NCBI GenBank assembly: GCA_011800805.1
Contig: MPNW01000006.1
Coordinates: 14,149-43,998, forward strand
Reading direction: 5' to 3'
Length of the DNA stretch: 29,850 bases
Origin: Hirudo medicinalis
Lineage: Eukaryota > Annelida > Clitellata > Hirudinida > Hirudinidae
The notes under the pieces are model-generated. The model saw only the letters and a program-made list of their open reading frames with translations. It searched no databases and was not told the origin of the DNA. The position numbers and the translations under genes were made by a program. Shown here in pieces: positions 15,441-27,273 of this stretch (positions are counted from its first letter, which is position 1; the number at the start of each line of letters is the position of its first letter).

Positions 15441-16653
15441 ATTAATAGCAGCATTTAGTAATGTTTGTTTTTTTTTTTATATTTTTTACTTAACCCCATT
15501 TCACTCAGGACCATCAAATTAATAATGCTATTCAATTTATTTGGCTAAAACTGAAGAAAATTGGACCCCAAATTCCATTCTATTACGTCGAGGGAGACTC
15601 TAGATTCTAGATCAGTACGTGTTTCCGAACCTTTTTTGGCCGATGCCCCATTAAATCATTTTCATAAAATCCAGCGTCCCCTTCTCCAAATCATGCAACA
15701 ATCACTTTAATTATTTGAACAATAGAGTAATACAATTGGAGCCCGCTTAAAATAAGTAAATGTTAGCTTGTCACTGTTAGTGGTATCCTTGATCTTGACA
15801 GTTGATGTGAGCTGCTTCTTAAGCACGAATCATAAAGAATCTTAGATTTTTTTCTGTCAACAATTCCAATTAACCCATCTTAATTTCGAAACTTTCTTTT
15901 GTTGGAAAGATGCCCGATGATGCTGATGATGATGATGACGATGATGATGAGAAAACAAAATCGAGAAAAGATTTCGAGAAACAAAAACAACCTTTGCCCT
16001 TTTGGTAGTATCGCCCAAGAGAATCTAAGCTCCTAAAGTTTAAATGTTTTAATTTTAGATTTATAACTTAATCTTATTCCAAAACCATTAATTGTTCGCA
16101 TAGAAATCGAAATATCAATAAAGAAAAGCCAACTGTCAAGCAAAGAAGTCAAAGCTGAGTTAGGAACTAACAGAGCAAGGATTCAATTTGTTTGAGTTGT
16201 CTGCGTGTCCTAAGTGGGGGATGTGCAGTCACTCCTTAATCTTTGCTAGAACATTTTAGTTGCATCTTATTAGTTAAGATTATTGTTTAACTGAAGTAAT
16301 TAATGCAATTGCTTCACACTTAACCACATATTTTAATAGTTTTAAACATTTTAGAACAGTTTAGAAACGAAGGAAGTATGTCTGTAACTAATGTAAATAT
16401 GAAAATATGGTGAAAAGGTTGAGAATGTGAAAGGTTAAAGCGAGCGTTTACATGAAGTTCGAACGGTTTCAGTCTTATAACTTTTAGAAGAATTTAAAGA
16501 GAGTTCACTGATTGCGTCCTCTCGCGTGCAATTTTCAGATTCGAAGAGTGAAAAGAGAAGGTTCGCATAATAGCGAGGAAGGAGCGCTGGAGTTGGTTTC
16601 AAGTTCATCAGGACTTCAGTGCGACGATATTTTAAGTCTGAGAACGAAATATC
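15441..16653. other. Intergenic, with (GAT)n tract at 15916-15951
   Basis: No supported exon. It holds an imperfect GAT/GAC repeat and otherwise AT-rich sequence. The promoter of the esterase starting at 16654 must lie in its right part, but no clear core element was identified. Confidence 0.5.
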
Positions 16654-17513
16654 ATGTTGTTTAGCAAACCTCTCCAGGCTTGGATACTGTTCATTGTGCT
16701 TCAATTTCATTCAACCAGCGAACGTAAAGATTATCAATTGGAGACAGCAACCACGGAAGGTGCTCAAAGGGAAGGAATTTCGGGGAGTGATGTTTACGTC
16801 TCAACCTCACTTGGAAAACTTCGTGGGAAGAGAAGGTCTGGTGCAATTGGAAGTGGTGAGATAGATTGAGAGATTTTTATACATAACACAAATTAATATC
16901 ATTTTCAATGTTTCTTCTCGACTTCTGTTTGTAACTCTAAGAAATGAACGCCGGGCAACTTGAGAGTCCGAAGTTCGAGACTCAGAAAAATGTAAAAAAT
17001 TCCTTTTAAGCTCAGTTTCGTAGTTGATGAGATGTGCTTCCAGATGTTGATGCGGATGTGTTTCCACTCGTCGATTGTTTCCTTGGAGTTCCTTACGCCA
17101 CCCCACCAACGACAAAACTGCGCTTCCAGGCAAGAAATTTTCGGAATTTTGTGACTTACAATCCGAAATTGTTGATTCATAATCTATAGAACCTATTTTA
17201 TTCATGTTCCAATATTTATTGGTAAACCTTGTTACAAAATTCATTCTTTGAATTAAATTCAACTGCATAGTTGAGGACGATGGCTTATTCGTACGATAAA
17301 TGTATTTATTGTAAAACATCGATTTCCATAAGAAAACCAAATCTGCCCAACCTTGGGCGGGCACAAGAGACGCCTCACAATTTCAAGCCACGTGTCCGCA
17401 GAGGTTCGTTGGAAATCGATTCGAAGATGAAGACTGTCTCTACCTGAACATCTACACTCCTGTCAAGGTCACGTAGTTGTATTCTAACATCGTAATGCAT
17501 TTTCTGACCTTAT

Positions 17514-17552
<39 letters not shown>

Positions 17553-17939
17553 GCAATAAGTGGCTATTTGCAATTTCTTAGAATTATTTTAAGAGTAATT
17601 AATGCAAGCAAATTAAATACGATAAATGGAATATCAAGTAATACTAGTAAATAAGAAATAATTATAAAAAACATTAAATAATCACAATAAACATTGAGCG
17701 AAAACTAAGCAACGAAAACATGCCGAAGAAGCGAAACTGCCTCTAAATCTCGAGCAGGTCACGTGGTCCAGCTCGGTGTTATCTCCTTCGTTAATCCCCT
17801 GTCATCATCGATCCAGACGAAATTTTCCTTTAATCCTCTCAGTAAATAGAAGTTCAACCGACCTGAATTACTGGATGAGAGGAACCTCATCAAATGACAA
17901 CGATAACATCGTTATGCTGGAATTAACAGCTGTTATCAA

Positions 17940-17990
<51 letters not shown>

Positions 17991-20900
17991 CTTATTAACC
18001 TTATGATAAACCTCAATTCAAAGCCCGAAAACTCGAGTCTATCCCCGGTGATGATGTACATTCACGGAGGTTCCTACCTGGAAGGAAGTGGAAATGATTT
18101 CATTGGAGACACCTTGGCACAACTTGGAGTCGTTGTCGTCACCATCAACTACAGATTAGGAATTCTAGGTTCTATTCACTTTCTTAGTGAATATCCGCAA
18201 TTAATGAGAAAATAATGCTTGCAATTAATTAGTTCTATACTTTAACATTTTTGAAAAGTATGAAATTTTTACAAAAATTGACGAATTCCGTTGTCGTGTT
18301 GAAACCAGGTTTTCTGTCATCACGCACGGCTGCACTCAAAGGTAACTGGGGTTTGTTCGATCAAATAGAAGCACTGAAGTGGATCCAGAAAAACATCAAG
18401 TTTTTCGATGGTGATGCAAACAGGGTGACAATATTTGGCAACAGTGCAGGAGCTGCAAGTGTCGGAATTTTAGCAGCTTCACCCGCCACAAAAGGTCAGT
18501 AAATTGACAGCTGTTTAGAGAACCCAGTCATTGGTTAGGTAATTAATTGACTGATTATGGGATCAACTTAAAACTGTCTAGAATAGAATATCATCAAAAC
18601 ATTGAATGTACATTTCTAATTACAACAATTCGAAGATTCTAATTTGAAACGTTAACAAAGGCCTGATTCAACGAGCCATCATGCAAAGCGGATCCCCGTT
18701 TTCCTTCTGGGCAGCCCATTCCAACTTGTCTGTCGATTACGAAAACTACGTGAGAAATTTGGCGCAAAAAAGTGGTTGCAAACGAAGTTCATCGGAAGAA
18801 GTCGCAGAATGTCTGCGTTTTGTTGATGTGGAAAAGTTGGACATTCGTTTGCTGCAAGGAGATGGTGTAAGATTTGAATGACTCCCTTATGATTTATATG
18901 ACTACATTTGTTTCAGAACCAATTGTGATTTTGGTTTATTTAATGGTATATCTCCTACTTAGAATGCAGTCACCATCGATATCATTTATGCTAATTGTGT
19001 ATTTCTCTTAAAAATGTCCATTCATCCACATTTCAGCTGGAAGCACTCAAACCAACGAAGCACGACCTCCTCCCGATAGTTGATGATGAAATCATACCTG
19101 AAAATTTCTTCCAGTCTTCCATCAAGTTACATGTCGACAGTTTCATGAGTGGAGTTGCTGCTAATGAGTGGTCTCGTCATATTTTTCTCTATTTTGAACT
19201 CTATGCCGAAGAATTTGGATTGACAGGTTGTAACTAAATTCATTTTAATATATGATACATTGTTCACTTAATGCAAGCAGGTTGGCCCAATGGGATGCGT
19301 TCCTGCATGCGGCGATAATAACAACAGTCATAATGTGTCGTGTTTGCCACCCAGACCGCAACGCCAGGGTGTCCGGAAATTCACCGTGGGAAAATTCATC
19401 TTTTAAAACATTCTTAGGATTCCAGCTGCCCTCCCTGAGTTTCTGTTGCCCTCCTTCCTTGCCTGAAAGTTGCACATTTAATGTAGCTTATCGATTGATG
19501 TGCAGCATATTGCTAGGCCACACAAAGAGAATCATCTTACCTGACCCTCATCAAGACACGCCGGTTCCTCCGATCGTCCAATTTCTTTTGATCCCGCCCT
19601 GAATTTCTGTCACCCTCCTCCTCGGACTTTTCGAAATGAGTTCGTTGAAGAGTTAGATTTCAAGTTGGCTTTTAATATCGATTGACATGCAACATATGCG
19701 AACCTCACGACGGGAATCATCTTACCAGATACTCATCACGCCTGTTCCTCAAATAGTCTAATGATTTCTTTTATTAAAGTCCCTTGCATAAACTTGCATA
19801 AACATGGTTTCTTCTGATCCGAAGAGTATATATATATTACTCCAACACCATGCCTACTGTTCGTGTATCCTGTTAACTTTCATTAACTTGCTGGTGTTAG
19901 TTCATTCGTGGTTGTTGTTGCTCCAGACTCTGAGTAATGCATGCAATAAGTTAATTAATTTAATTTTTTCATTTATATTATTCCCATAAACTATTAATGC
20001 TACATGTACATGCACTTTATTTGGAAAGCCTTATTCTTAGGGGCCATCGCATTTATATCAATTTATTTTCTCTCTTAAGAATTTTCCCGCGATGACTTTT
20101 CCGTGATCCCACGCCCACCAGGGATCGCCCTCGAGTAGGGGCGCTACATAAATGGTAGAACGATTAAAAAGTGCCTTCACATCCTGTTCGGATGCATAAG
20201 GTACTCAAAAGATCGGATAAATACAAAACATTTAGAATTTAGGCTGATAAAATATAAATATTGATTCATTTGATCTATCACTTAAATCCAGGGTGTGTTA
20301 AAAGTCTCCAAAACACATCGTTTTGTTAGGTTGCGAACACGACATTTTCGACCCTCGAAGGGATCCAAACACATGAGACATTCGTTCATCCAGTTTAACA
20401 TTAAATTTAAAGCCAATTAACACATAAAATTCTGAAACTTTTTGGAGCCACTGCGTTAGAGAATTTGTGTTGTGATTTGGACATGAGAATGTTCAAAGAG
20501 AATGTGAAATATGTCATGGAGAAACTGCATGGTTACGGGGAGATGACATCGGACCTTGTTGTTTATCGCTACACAAACTTTTCTGCTTTAAACGACGTGG
20601 AAGAAATACGCCAACAGTACATGGACGTGAGCGTTCTTGTGCTTTATTTTATGCTAATTAAGCAATTCTAAAAGATTTCATAAATAATGTTATATTTTCT
20701 TTTTTATATCTTCGTTTACAAAAAGTTTGGCTCTGACGTGGCTTTCGTCGTCCCGAGTATCAAGTATGCACGTGAAGCGGCGGAGGGCGATGTGCCAACA
20801 TATTTCTATGTTTTCAACCATAAAAAACCCTCCAACCAGTTCAAATCCTGGCAGCAAAACTACCACGAAATAGAGCTGATCTACATCTTTGGCTTCCCAT

Positions 20901-21614
20901 TCAGAGATGATGATACAGCTTATCGCCACAGCGAATCAAGCTACACTCCAGAAGATAAAGAAGTCAGTATGCACGTCATGAAGCTCTGGACAAACTTTGC
21001 CAAGACAGGGTGAGAACCAGGATAGCAAGGAAGATATGGTCATCTTGTGGGATTTTAATACATCAACGGCTTGTCATCAGCTATGGCGTGCAGGTTTACG
21101 CTCTAAGAAAGCAATATCCAATAGGATGAGTGGTTTAAAGGTTTCACGTTTAATAAGAATAGGTCCTTAAATTAAACATTTTTTCTCCTAATTATTAATT
21201 CATCATTCTTTTTAATTTATTTCCGAACGAAGAGAATATCCTTATTATTCCAGCGATCCGAACGGCAGAGCAGCCAATGAAAGTGGTCCGTGGAAAACAT
21301 TTGACGGCAGCAGACTCAATTATTACCTGATCGATCGTCCAAGTAATTCTTCGATGAAATCGAGCTTAAGATCAGAGTACGTGGCGTTTTGGAACGACAT
21401 AATTCCTCAGATGAACCAACAGCAAGAAAAACTGAGCAAAACCACCAAAAGGAGCTGTCTCAACGTTGTTGTTATATCCATTCTAGCATGCTTATTTTCC
21501 GTTTTATTACTTGAAGCACTAATCTTTCTCATTCTTAAACAATCCAAGCATTTCAGACTTGGTGACCAAAAGAGCGAACCAGCAGTCACCTATAAGTCAA
21601 GCTCTCCGAACTAA
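16654..21614 (+). CDS. Neuroligin-like single-pass membrane carboxylesterase with intact triad
   Basis: Ten exons, fully in phase: 16654-16855, 17044-17129, 17333-17467, 18024-18168, 18309-18494, 18661-18866, 19037-19226, 20460-20626, 20726-21009 and 21254-21614. They give 653 residues. There is an N-terminal signal peptide ([12 protein letters not shown]), an alpha/beta-hydrolase ectodomain, one membrane segment at about 603-629 ([24 protein letters not shown]), and a 24-residue cytoplasmic tail without an obvious PDZ ligand. The ectodomain reads like neuroligins: [20 protein letters not shown], oxyanion loop [11 protein letters not shown] (155), [32 protein letters not shown]. Unlike neuroligins, which have Gly at the nucleophile, it has GNSAG with Ser235. 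Glu364 (GVAANE) and His486 ([10 protein letters not shown]) complete a triad. Two disulfide loops are suggested by Cys pairs. Intron 2 has a GC donor at 17130. By family it is either an active surface esterase or an adhesion protein related to neuroligin, gliotactin or neurotactin. Substrate and ligand are unknown. Confidence 0.9.
17516..17549. repeat. (TA)n microsatellite in esterase intron 3
   Basis: Seventeen TA units in the intron between 17467 and 18024. Confidence 0.95.
17938..17990. repeat. (ATT)n microsatellite before esterase exon 4
   Basis: About seventeen ATT units ending 33 bases before the exon that starts at 18024. The repeat occupies the usual branch-point and pyrimidine-tract region. 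Confidence 0.95.
19428..19750. repeat. Imperfect tandem duplication inside esterase intron 7
   Basis: A segment of about 140-155 bases occurs twice: about 19428-19570 and 19596-19750. Shared blocks are CCTGA(G/A)TTTCTGT, TATCGATTGA followed by TGCA(G/A)CATAT, GAATCATCTTACC, CTCATCA and GTTCCTC. No splice sites or open frame are conserved between the copies, so it looks like diverged repeat DNA rather than a duplicated exon. It explains part of the unusual 1.2-kb length of this intron. Confidence 0.6.
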
Positions 21615-21870
21615 ACTTGTGTTTAGCTTCCCACGAAATTCCTTTTGAGAATGTTTTCATCAATCACAAACTTAGCATGATATTTTGTAAAGGGGTTCAA
21701 AATCTCTGATTATTCAAGAACTTTTGTAATTATGATCACGTTTCGAAAAGCAAAGCGTATTCATAATTTCCCTACAGAGTAACAGTGATAATCATGAATT
21801 GGTGTGGACAACCTAACATTTCATTCTAACTGAACAAAGTTTCAGTTCTTTCACAAATTCATTCATGGAG

Positions 21871-21876
21871 TTTATT
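21871..21876 (-). terminator. Polyadenylation signal of UTP18
   Basis: AATAAA on the minus strand, 103 bases beyond the UTP18 stop (21979-21981). The convergent esterase ends at 21614, so the two transcripts come within a few hundred bases of each other. Confidence 0.5.
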
Positions 21877-21978
21877 ACTCTACAGTCAATTAGTACAGCT
21901 TGTATACATTAACAACCCAAACTGCTATCAAAAGGCAAGCAAACTATGGATTGCATCTTATATTAATAGTAATCTCGT

Positions 21979-24663
21979 TCAATAGGTGGAATAGTGTTGT
22001 AGCCTGAAATAGAATTGGAACTAATTAGCACAATGAAAGTTTTGCAAAACAAGAGGTGCACGTGGAAATCAACTACCTGTGCAGGTGTGCCCTTCCTTTA
22101 TGAGTGCCGACCGCAAAGTATCCACTGTTTGGGGAGAAGCCTATTGAATAAGGCACTCCAATATTCTTTGTGACCGAAGGAAAGTTGGCATAAACGGTCA
22201 TAGATCTGGTGTGCAGCTAAAATGTTTTAAAGGTTATCGTAACAAAGTAGGGGAACGCATTAATAATCGCGACATACCATCTTTAAGGCATTGTCTGCAT
22301 AGTTAGAGGCCATGGCCAGGAGTTCGCTCGTGTGATTGAACACCAAACTCGTGCAAGCAGATACAAGATTTTCTACTGCCTTCAAGGGCTTAGGTTGCGG
22401 AATCTGATACTTTGCCGCCGTGGCTCTGGCCGACGACAGCGCAGACTTGTCGTAGATGTTCACTATTCCAGTTGATGACCTAACAATTAATTCAGTATCA
22501 TTAGATTTTTCATTGGCATTACAAGACAACTTTCAAATACCCTGTGGCGAGAAATTTTCCATCTGGCGAGATGGCAATTGCAGTGCCAAGAATGCATCCC
22601 TCATCCTGAAAACTCAGTGAGCATTTGAATGATTTCATATCCCAGACATGGACGACACCATCAGCTGCAGTATCAACAGTTATCGTGCTTGACATATTTG
22701 AATAAGATAAAAAAAAAGCAATACATCAACATAACATATCACATCAACACCCAAACAGGAGTCATTTTGGGCAGTAAATATTTTAAAAATTATTCTGAAA
22801 ATAAAAGCAGTGAAATTCCTAACCTCCGTGAGTGTACAATTCATTGCCGTCAGGCGAGAAAGCAAGAGCTTCTATGCTTTCACTTTCAGCTTTTAGAAGT
22901 TGAATGCACTTTTTGGACTAAATAAGAAAATAAACTTATTTATTTAACCTAACTGCAAGCATAGAAATTAAAATCGTAAAAACCTTTGCAGATAGGATGT
23001 GAGTGTGACCAAAACTTCCGACGACGGCGAGGTATTTGCCGTCGGGAGACACGGCAAACAACTTCGTGTTTTTGACGAGCTCGTTTCCTTCGAAGATTAA
23101 TTCACATGTTGCTTGTGAAAACCAATTTCTAATCAATTTATATATATTGTGGTTTGATAATTCTACAAAAATAGAATATTGCTTCAAAAATAACAAATAT
23201 ATCTTGATAATCAGAACCTTTTAGTTGGAATTTAGTCGTCCTTCCAGTATTCATGTTGTACGAAAGTAGAGATGGATAGAGCGAACCAACCAATATCTCA
23301 CTTCCATCTGCATTAAAATGAGCTCGAAACACAGGGAAGTTCTCAAAGAGGACTGTCTGCACCTTCAAGTTGGTCTTCCCATCAACCTGAACAATTCAAA
23401 GTGTCAACAAGCTACAGCTATCATTAACAAAGCACACTTAAGAAACATCAAAAGTTTATCTCAATTGCATCAATCTGACTCATCAATGAACTCACCTGAA
23501 ACAATGTCAGTGATTGGTCAGCTCCAGCAACAATTGCAACCGCCGCTTTCGACAAGAATTCTAAAACCCGAACTTTGCCCTACGATCAAACAAATACGTA
23601 TAAAAATAAGTGCAAAGCAAAATGTTACCGACAAAAGTTTTTACTTTGGCAGGGCATTCCTTGTTGACATCGATGCACCTCAGAAAACTCAGGTGGTTAT
23701 GAGAGATGAACTTGCTCTTTGTTATGTAATCTCCAGTTCTCCAATTGATTTTGTCTTAAATGTTTCATTTATAAACAATTTAACTCCACTACATTCATTA
23801 GGTTATTTAAATTTTCATGCAATCATATCCAAATGAAAAAATCATTAAAGTGTTGCAAAGGAATTAAAGCCTAAATATTATTTAAGCCAAGCTGTAAAGA
23901 TACCTTCATCGTCAGAACTATCATCGTCACCATCACCATCATCCTCCTCTTCCGGTTTTTTTTGTGCCCAAGCAGGCTTCAGATCATCATTTGATCTAAT
24001 GAATAAAATCAAAACAATAAGTTATTAATACATAATAAGCTTAAATGATCACTACATGTCTTGAGCATTACAATCAGAAATGATGCAGACATTAATTTGA
24101 CAATATAGAATCTCACATCTCAATTATATCATCCTCATCATGCCACTTTGGTTTTTTTTGAACATTTTCAATGTCATCACCTTTCCTCTAAAAACGTAAA
24201 ATTTGTATAAATTTAAGAAATATAAATTGAAAATAAATTGTTCTTACTTTTCGTGTCACAATGAATTCATCAAAGTCTCCTTCAATGTCATCTTCACCTC
24301 CAAACACAAATTTCTCAAGATCATCATCACTTTCAACACTATCTTCCTCCTCATTGAAATTTTCATCATTATCTGAATCTTCAGAATCTTGGACATTGCC
24401 TTAAAAATAAACAAATTCATGTAGTTATGAAAGTTAAGTAATAGTTAGTTATCAAAATAGCTACATAAATGTTTGGTTCACAAAAGTTAATTATTATGAA
24501 TGTTTAATAAATTTAATTAGTGCAAATTATAGCTTAAAACATATGTAATATGGACATACAGAATGAAAAAAAAAATCAGGACAACTAAAGTATATGATAT
24601 ACCTAAATCTGGATTGATGGCAAAGTCATCATCTTCCAAATTTATGTCTTCTTGTTTATCCAT
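21979..24663 (-). CDS. UTP18: U3 snoRNA-associated WD-repeat protein UTP18
   Basis: Part of the UTP-B module of the small-subunit processome, needed in the nucleolus for early 18S pre-rRNA processing. Thirteen exons, all in phase: 24663-24603, 24399-24248, 24187-24117, 23995-23904, 23754-23645, 23579-23496, 23386-23218, 23111-22984, 22917-22824, 22664-22541, 22479-22278, 22216-22077 and 22003-21979. They give 483 residues, against 556 in human. The N-terminal third is very acidic with scattered KKPKWHDEDD and KPAWAQKKP blocks. Then come RTGDYITKSKF and a seven-blade WD propeller: CIDVNKECPAK, GADQSLTLFQVDGKTN, FPVFRAHFNADG, FAVSPDGKYLAVVG, LAFSPDG, GVVHVWDM, AIAISPDGKFLATGSS, GIVNIYDKSA, CTSLVFNHTSELLAMAS, IGFSPNSGYFAVG. 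The end LQHYSTY matches the family's RLHHYSDF-type C-terminus. The start at 24663 is the first ATG of the first exon. No frame breaks were seen. Confidence 0.95.
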
Positions 24664-25387
24664 TATGTGCAGACGCTAGACATTAAAAATTTAATTTGGC
24701 TGTAAACACTTTAAATTATTCTTGAAACAGCTTCTAAACAAAAACTCATGGTAAGGCATTTCTGGTTTCAACAAATTCATATTGGAGCGTGAGTTGAAAT
24801 TGTCAATTAATTATTAGTTTATTATTAATTATTTATTAGTTTTTTTTGCATTTTCGAGCTTTGCAATTGTTTATTCAAGACTTCATTAACGATATTTATA
24901 GTAAATGAAAAGAATCCAAGCATGTTCGCCTTTAAATAAGTCGATCGCTTCATTTTATAAATATAAAACTTATTTTTAAATTTTAAAAAGAACTTGGAAC
25001 TCACTTGGAACCGCTTTTAACAAAATATATTCAATAGAAGATGATGACAAGTGAGAAGCGATGTATATATTCTTTTATCGTTAGATCAATGCTCAGAAAA
25101 TAAAACGTAAATTTATCAACTCCATTTGAATTTGTCGAATTTTTGTAAAAAAAAACTCTTATATAGTTTTATAAAAATTATTAAATTATGAAAAACTTAA
25201 TTACAATTTTGTGTTTCACAAAAAAAAAAACTTAGCTGTTCATAAATCGCCAAGATGGAAAAATTTAGTTATGTAATATAACGATTAAGTATGAGATATT
25301 GAAAATTTTCCACTTACTTTAAATTGGAATGAATCTTACCTTTGCTAACTGGAATTTGGTCTTCATCTCAATCAAGAATCAGAGGAG
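24664..25387. other. Intergenic, AT-rich, upstream of UTP18
   Basis: No exon, RNA gene or clear repeat. It contains the UTP18 promoter region, with no recognisable core element. Confidence 0.5.
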
Positions 25388-25490
25388 TAGATCGGCGCCC
25401 GGGACGAAACTGATAATTTGGTGCCCCACCGGTGTCGGACCGGGGGATAAATCTTTACCGGAAATTGTCAGTATGAGGCGGCACTCATAA
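25388..25490. mobile_element. GC-rich block resembling a decayed DNA-transposon end
   Basis: A sharply GC-rich island of about 100 bases in AT-rich surroundings. Read on the minus strand it contains GGGGCACCAAATTATCAG followed by CGTCCCGGGCGCC. This resembles the gggGCgCCAAATT...GCCCcGGGCGCC ends often seen in hAT-type repeats. No matching partner end or target duplication was found nearby, so this is only a guess. A 41-codon open frame on the minus strand runs through it and is not taken as a gene. Confidence 0.3.
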
Positions 25491-25698
25491 ATTGAAGCCA
25501 TACTTTTTGTTAGTTATTCTACATACTGCTTACTAATATAAATGTATTTTGATTTACAATGTAATTGTGCAATAAAAAAAGCACAAAATTTCATATTGCT
25601 AATAATTAAGTTCGTGTTATAGTATTACTATAAATTGATAGGCTTTAGAATATTGAATACAGTTTCTATAAATTCTATAAATAAAGCATTTAGCATTA

Positions 25699-26675
25699 GG
25701 GGCCGTCCATAAATTATGTCAACAAAAAAAGGAGGGGGGGGGGGAGTGTTTAAAAAGTTTGACAATTCTTGACAAGGGGAGGGGGGAGTTTAAGATTTAT
25801 TGACATCAACAGTGTTATTTTTTTATGATATAAAATGATGTAAAATCTAAATTTTTACAGATGGATTTACAATATTACTAATAATCTTTCAGTCGTCACT
25901 GCTTCAACGGATTTGCAAATTTGTAACCTCAATGCTGCTTCACAGGCCGCTGTGAGGGAGTCAAGTGCCCAAGGGACCCTGGTAATTTTTAGGGGCCCGC
26001 CCGAGTTTTAAAATATTAAAATTTTTCTATCATGACCCTTTTTTTGCTTTTCAATTGCCAAATTAACATAACATACGGGCCCGTGGTCGCTATGCCTATT
26101 AGCAGCCAGAAATTTCTGTCGGCAGCCCTGTTCACAAGTCATGTTAACGAAACATGTTCAACGCCGACAATGCGATCTTGGGCATAACAAATTAACACCT
26201 TGTTTATCAACAAAAAAATCTTCAGCCAATTCGAGTGACTTCCAAAGAACAGAAAGAGCTGATGGCAATGATTGAACACAAGGAACATTCTTTTATTTTA
26301 TGAGCTGAATGGTTAGATGAGGATGATGTTGATTTTGTCTGGCTTATCAGTTCAATAAAATGATGATGAATCCGATACTATGTCTATTGTTATAATTGAG
26401 GGATCATTTGACTTTCCCGTGGGAAGATGATAGAAGCTGACATTAAAAAATGTACAATAATATTCAGTTTAACAATTATTTTATTTAGTTTCATAATAAA
26501 ATTGTCGCAAATTCAAAGTGTTACAAGGTACAAATTAAAAATTGTGTAAAACATTTTTATGGGTGTTGACACAATTTTGATAATTTTGACACAACTTTAA
26601 AAGTTTGACAATTGTTGGTAAGGGGGAGGGAGGGGGTAAACCTTAAATTTGTTGACATAAACAATGGACGACCCC
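25699..26675. mobile_element. Non-autonomous DNA transposon (PIF/Harbinger-type MITE)
   Basis: The left end GGGGCCGTCCATAAATTATG and the right end (reverse complement GGGGTCGTCCATTGTTTATG) form imperfect terminal inverted repeats of about 25 bases, both continuing into GTCAAC. They are flanked by TTA on each side (25696-25698 and 26676-26678), fitting the 3-bp target duplication of PIF/Harbinger elements. The 977-bp interior has no transposase frame. Subterminal G-runs and GTTTGACAATT motifs occur near both ends in the same orientation. The GGGGCCGTCCATAAA end is widespread in invertebrate repeats. Superfamily assignment rests on the duplication size and is moderate. Confidence 0.75.
25945..26130. 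mobile_element. Possible nested insertion within the MITE
   Basis: TTCACA occurs at 25939-25944 and 26131-26136 around a GC-richer 186-bp segment that begins GGCCGCTGTGAGG and ends CGGCAGCCCTG. It contains GGGGCCCGCC near the left and GGGCCCGTGG near the right. The right end in CCCTG recalls hAT ends, but only six bases of the flanking duplication match, where hAT elements make eight. Confidence 0.35.
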
Positions 26676-26721
26676 TTAGTATACAAATAATTTGCGGTAT
26701 CTATTTATTTATATCTATATA

Positions 26722-27192
26722 CTATAGATATATATAGTGGAATCTTTTTGCGAGATTCTCAATAATGTCATCTGGTGAAATTTTATTACTTAGGTATTTC
26801 TCACAAGATATCAACATGAGTGTTTCCGACAAGTCATCCGACATTGTGAATCTCAGCCTTTTCTTGATAAGTTTCATTTTAATGAAGACCCTTTCACAAA
26901 TGAATTGAGAGAAACACAATGCAAGTAAAAATTCATAAGCCAAGAACAACTTTGTGTATGCGGTATTATGCAAGGAATATTCATGTAAGATATTGTAGAA
27001 ATAAGAAATGCATTTTTGACATTTGAGTTTGATATCATCTGAAAATGGATCTTTCTCATAAAAATAATCAGGTGCTTCAGATACAAAAGCAGTGTCAACG
27101 TCTGAGCCGGATTTATCTGGATGCCCCGGTATAGTGTGAGGATGGAGTCTCACAGGCCACCGTGCCGGTCCCATGCAACGGCTAGTCGTCAT
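26722..27192 (-). pseudogene. hAT transposase C-terminal fragment (minus strand)
   Basis: A 156-codon open frame whose second half matches the hAT dimerisation region: ICERVFIKMKLIKKRLRFTM followed by SDDLSETLMLISCEKYL, then PDDIIENLAKR. This is the CERxFSxLKxIKxxLRSTM pattern known from hAT and domesticated hAT-like proteins. The N-terminal half (HPDKSGSDVD and similar) does not look like hAT, and no upstream BED finger or catalytic region is in reach. It is a truncated relic rather than a working transposase. Confidence 0.6.
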
Positions 27193-27273
27193 GGCCTATT
27201 GGCAGTTGCCCTAGAGTTACAGGGGCAGAACAAGAGCAGAGACCAATAAATATAGAAACGAGTTCAGGGAACA

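Noticed and set aside
15916..15951. GAT repeats, and other microsatellites, as CRISPR-like or coding acidic tracts
   Set aside because: Simple trinucleotide repeats without spacers or an enclosing exon, in a eukaryotic genome.
16807..17364. 185-codon minus-strand open frame
   Set aside because: It lies antisense over exons 1-3 of the esterase and their introns, and shows no family features or splice context of its own.
23318..23836. 172-codon plus-strand open frame
   Set aside because: Antisense to three in-phase UTP18 exons whose protein is clearly conserved. Composition and context give no support for a second gene.
25379..25501. 41-codon minus-strand open frame through the GC-rich block
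   Set aside because: No homology recognised, no splice context, and the underlying DNA looks like a transposon end.
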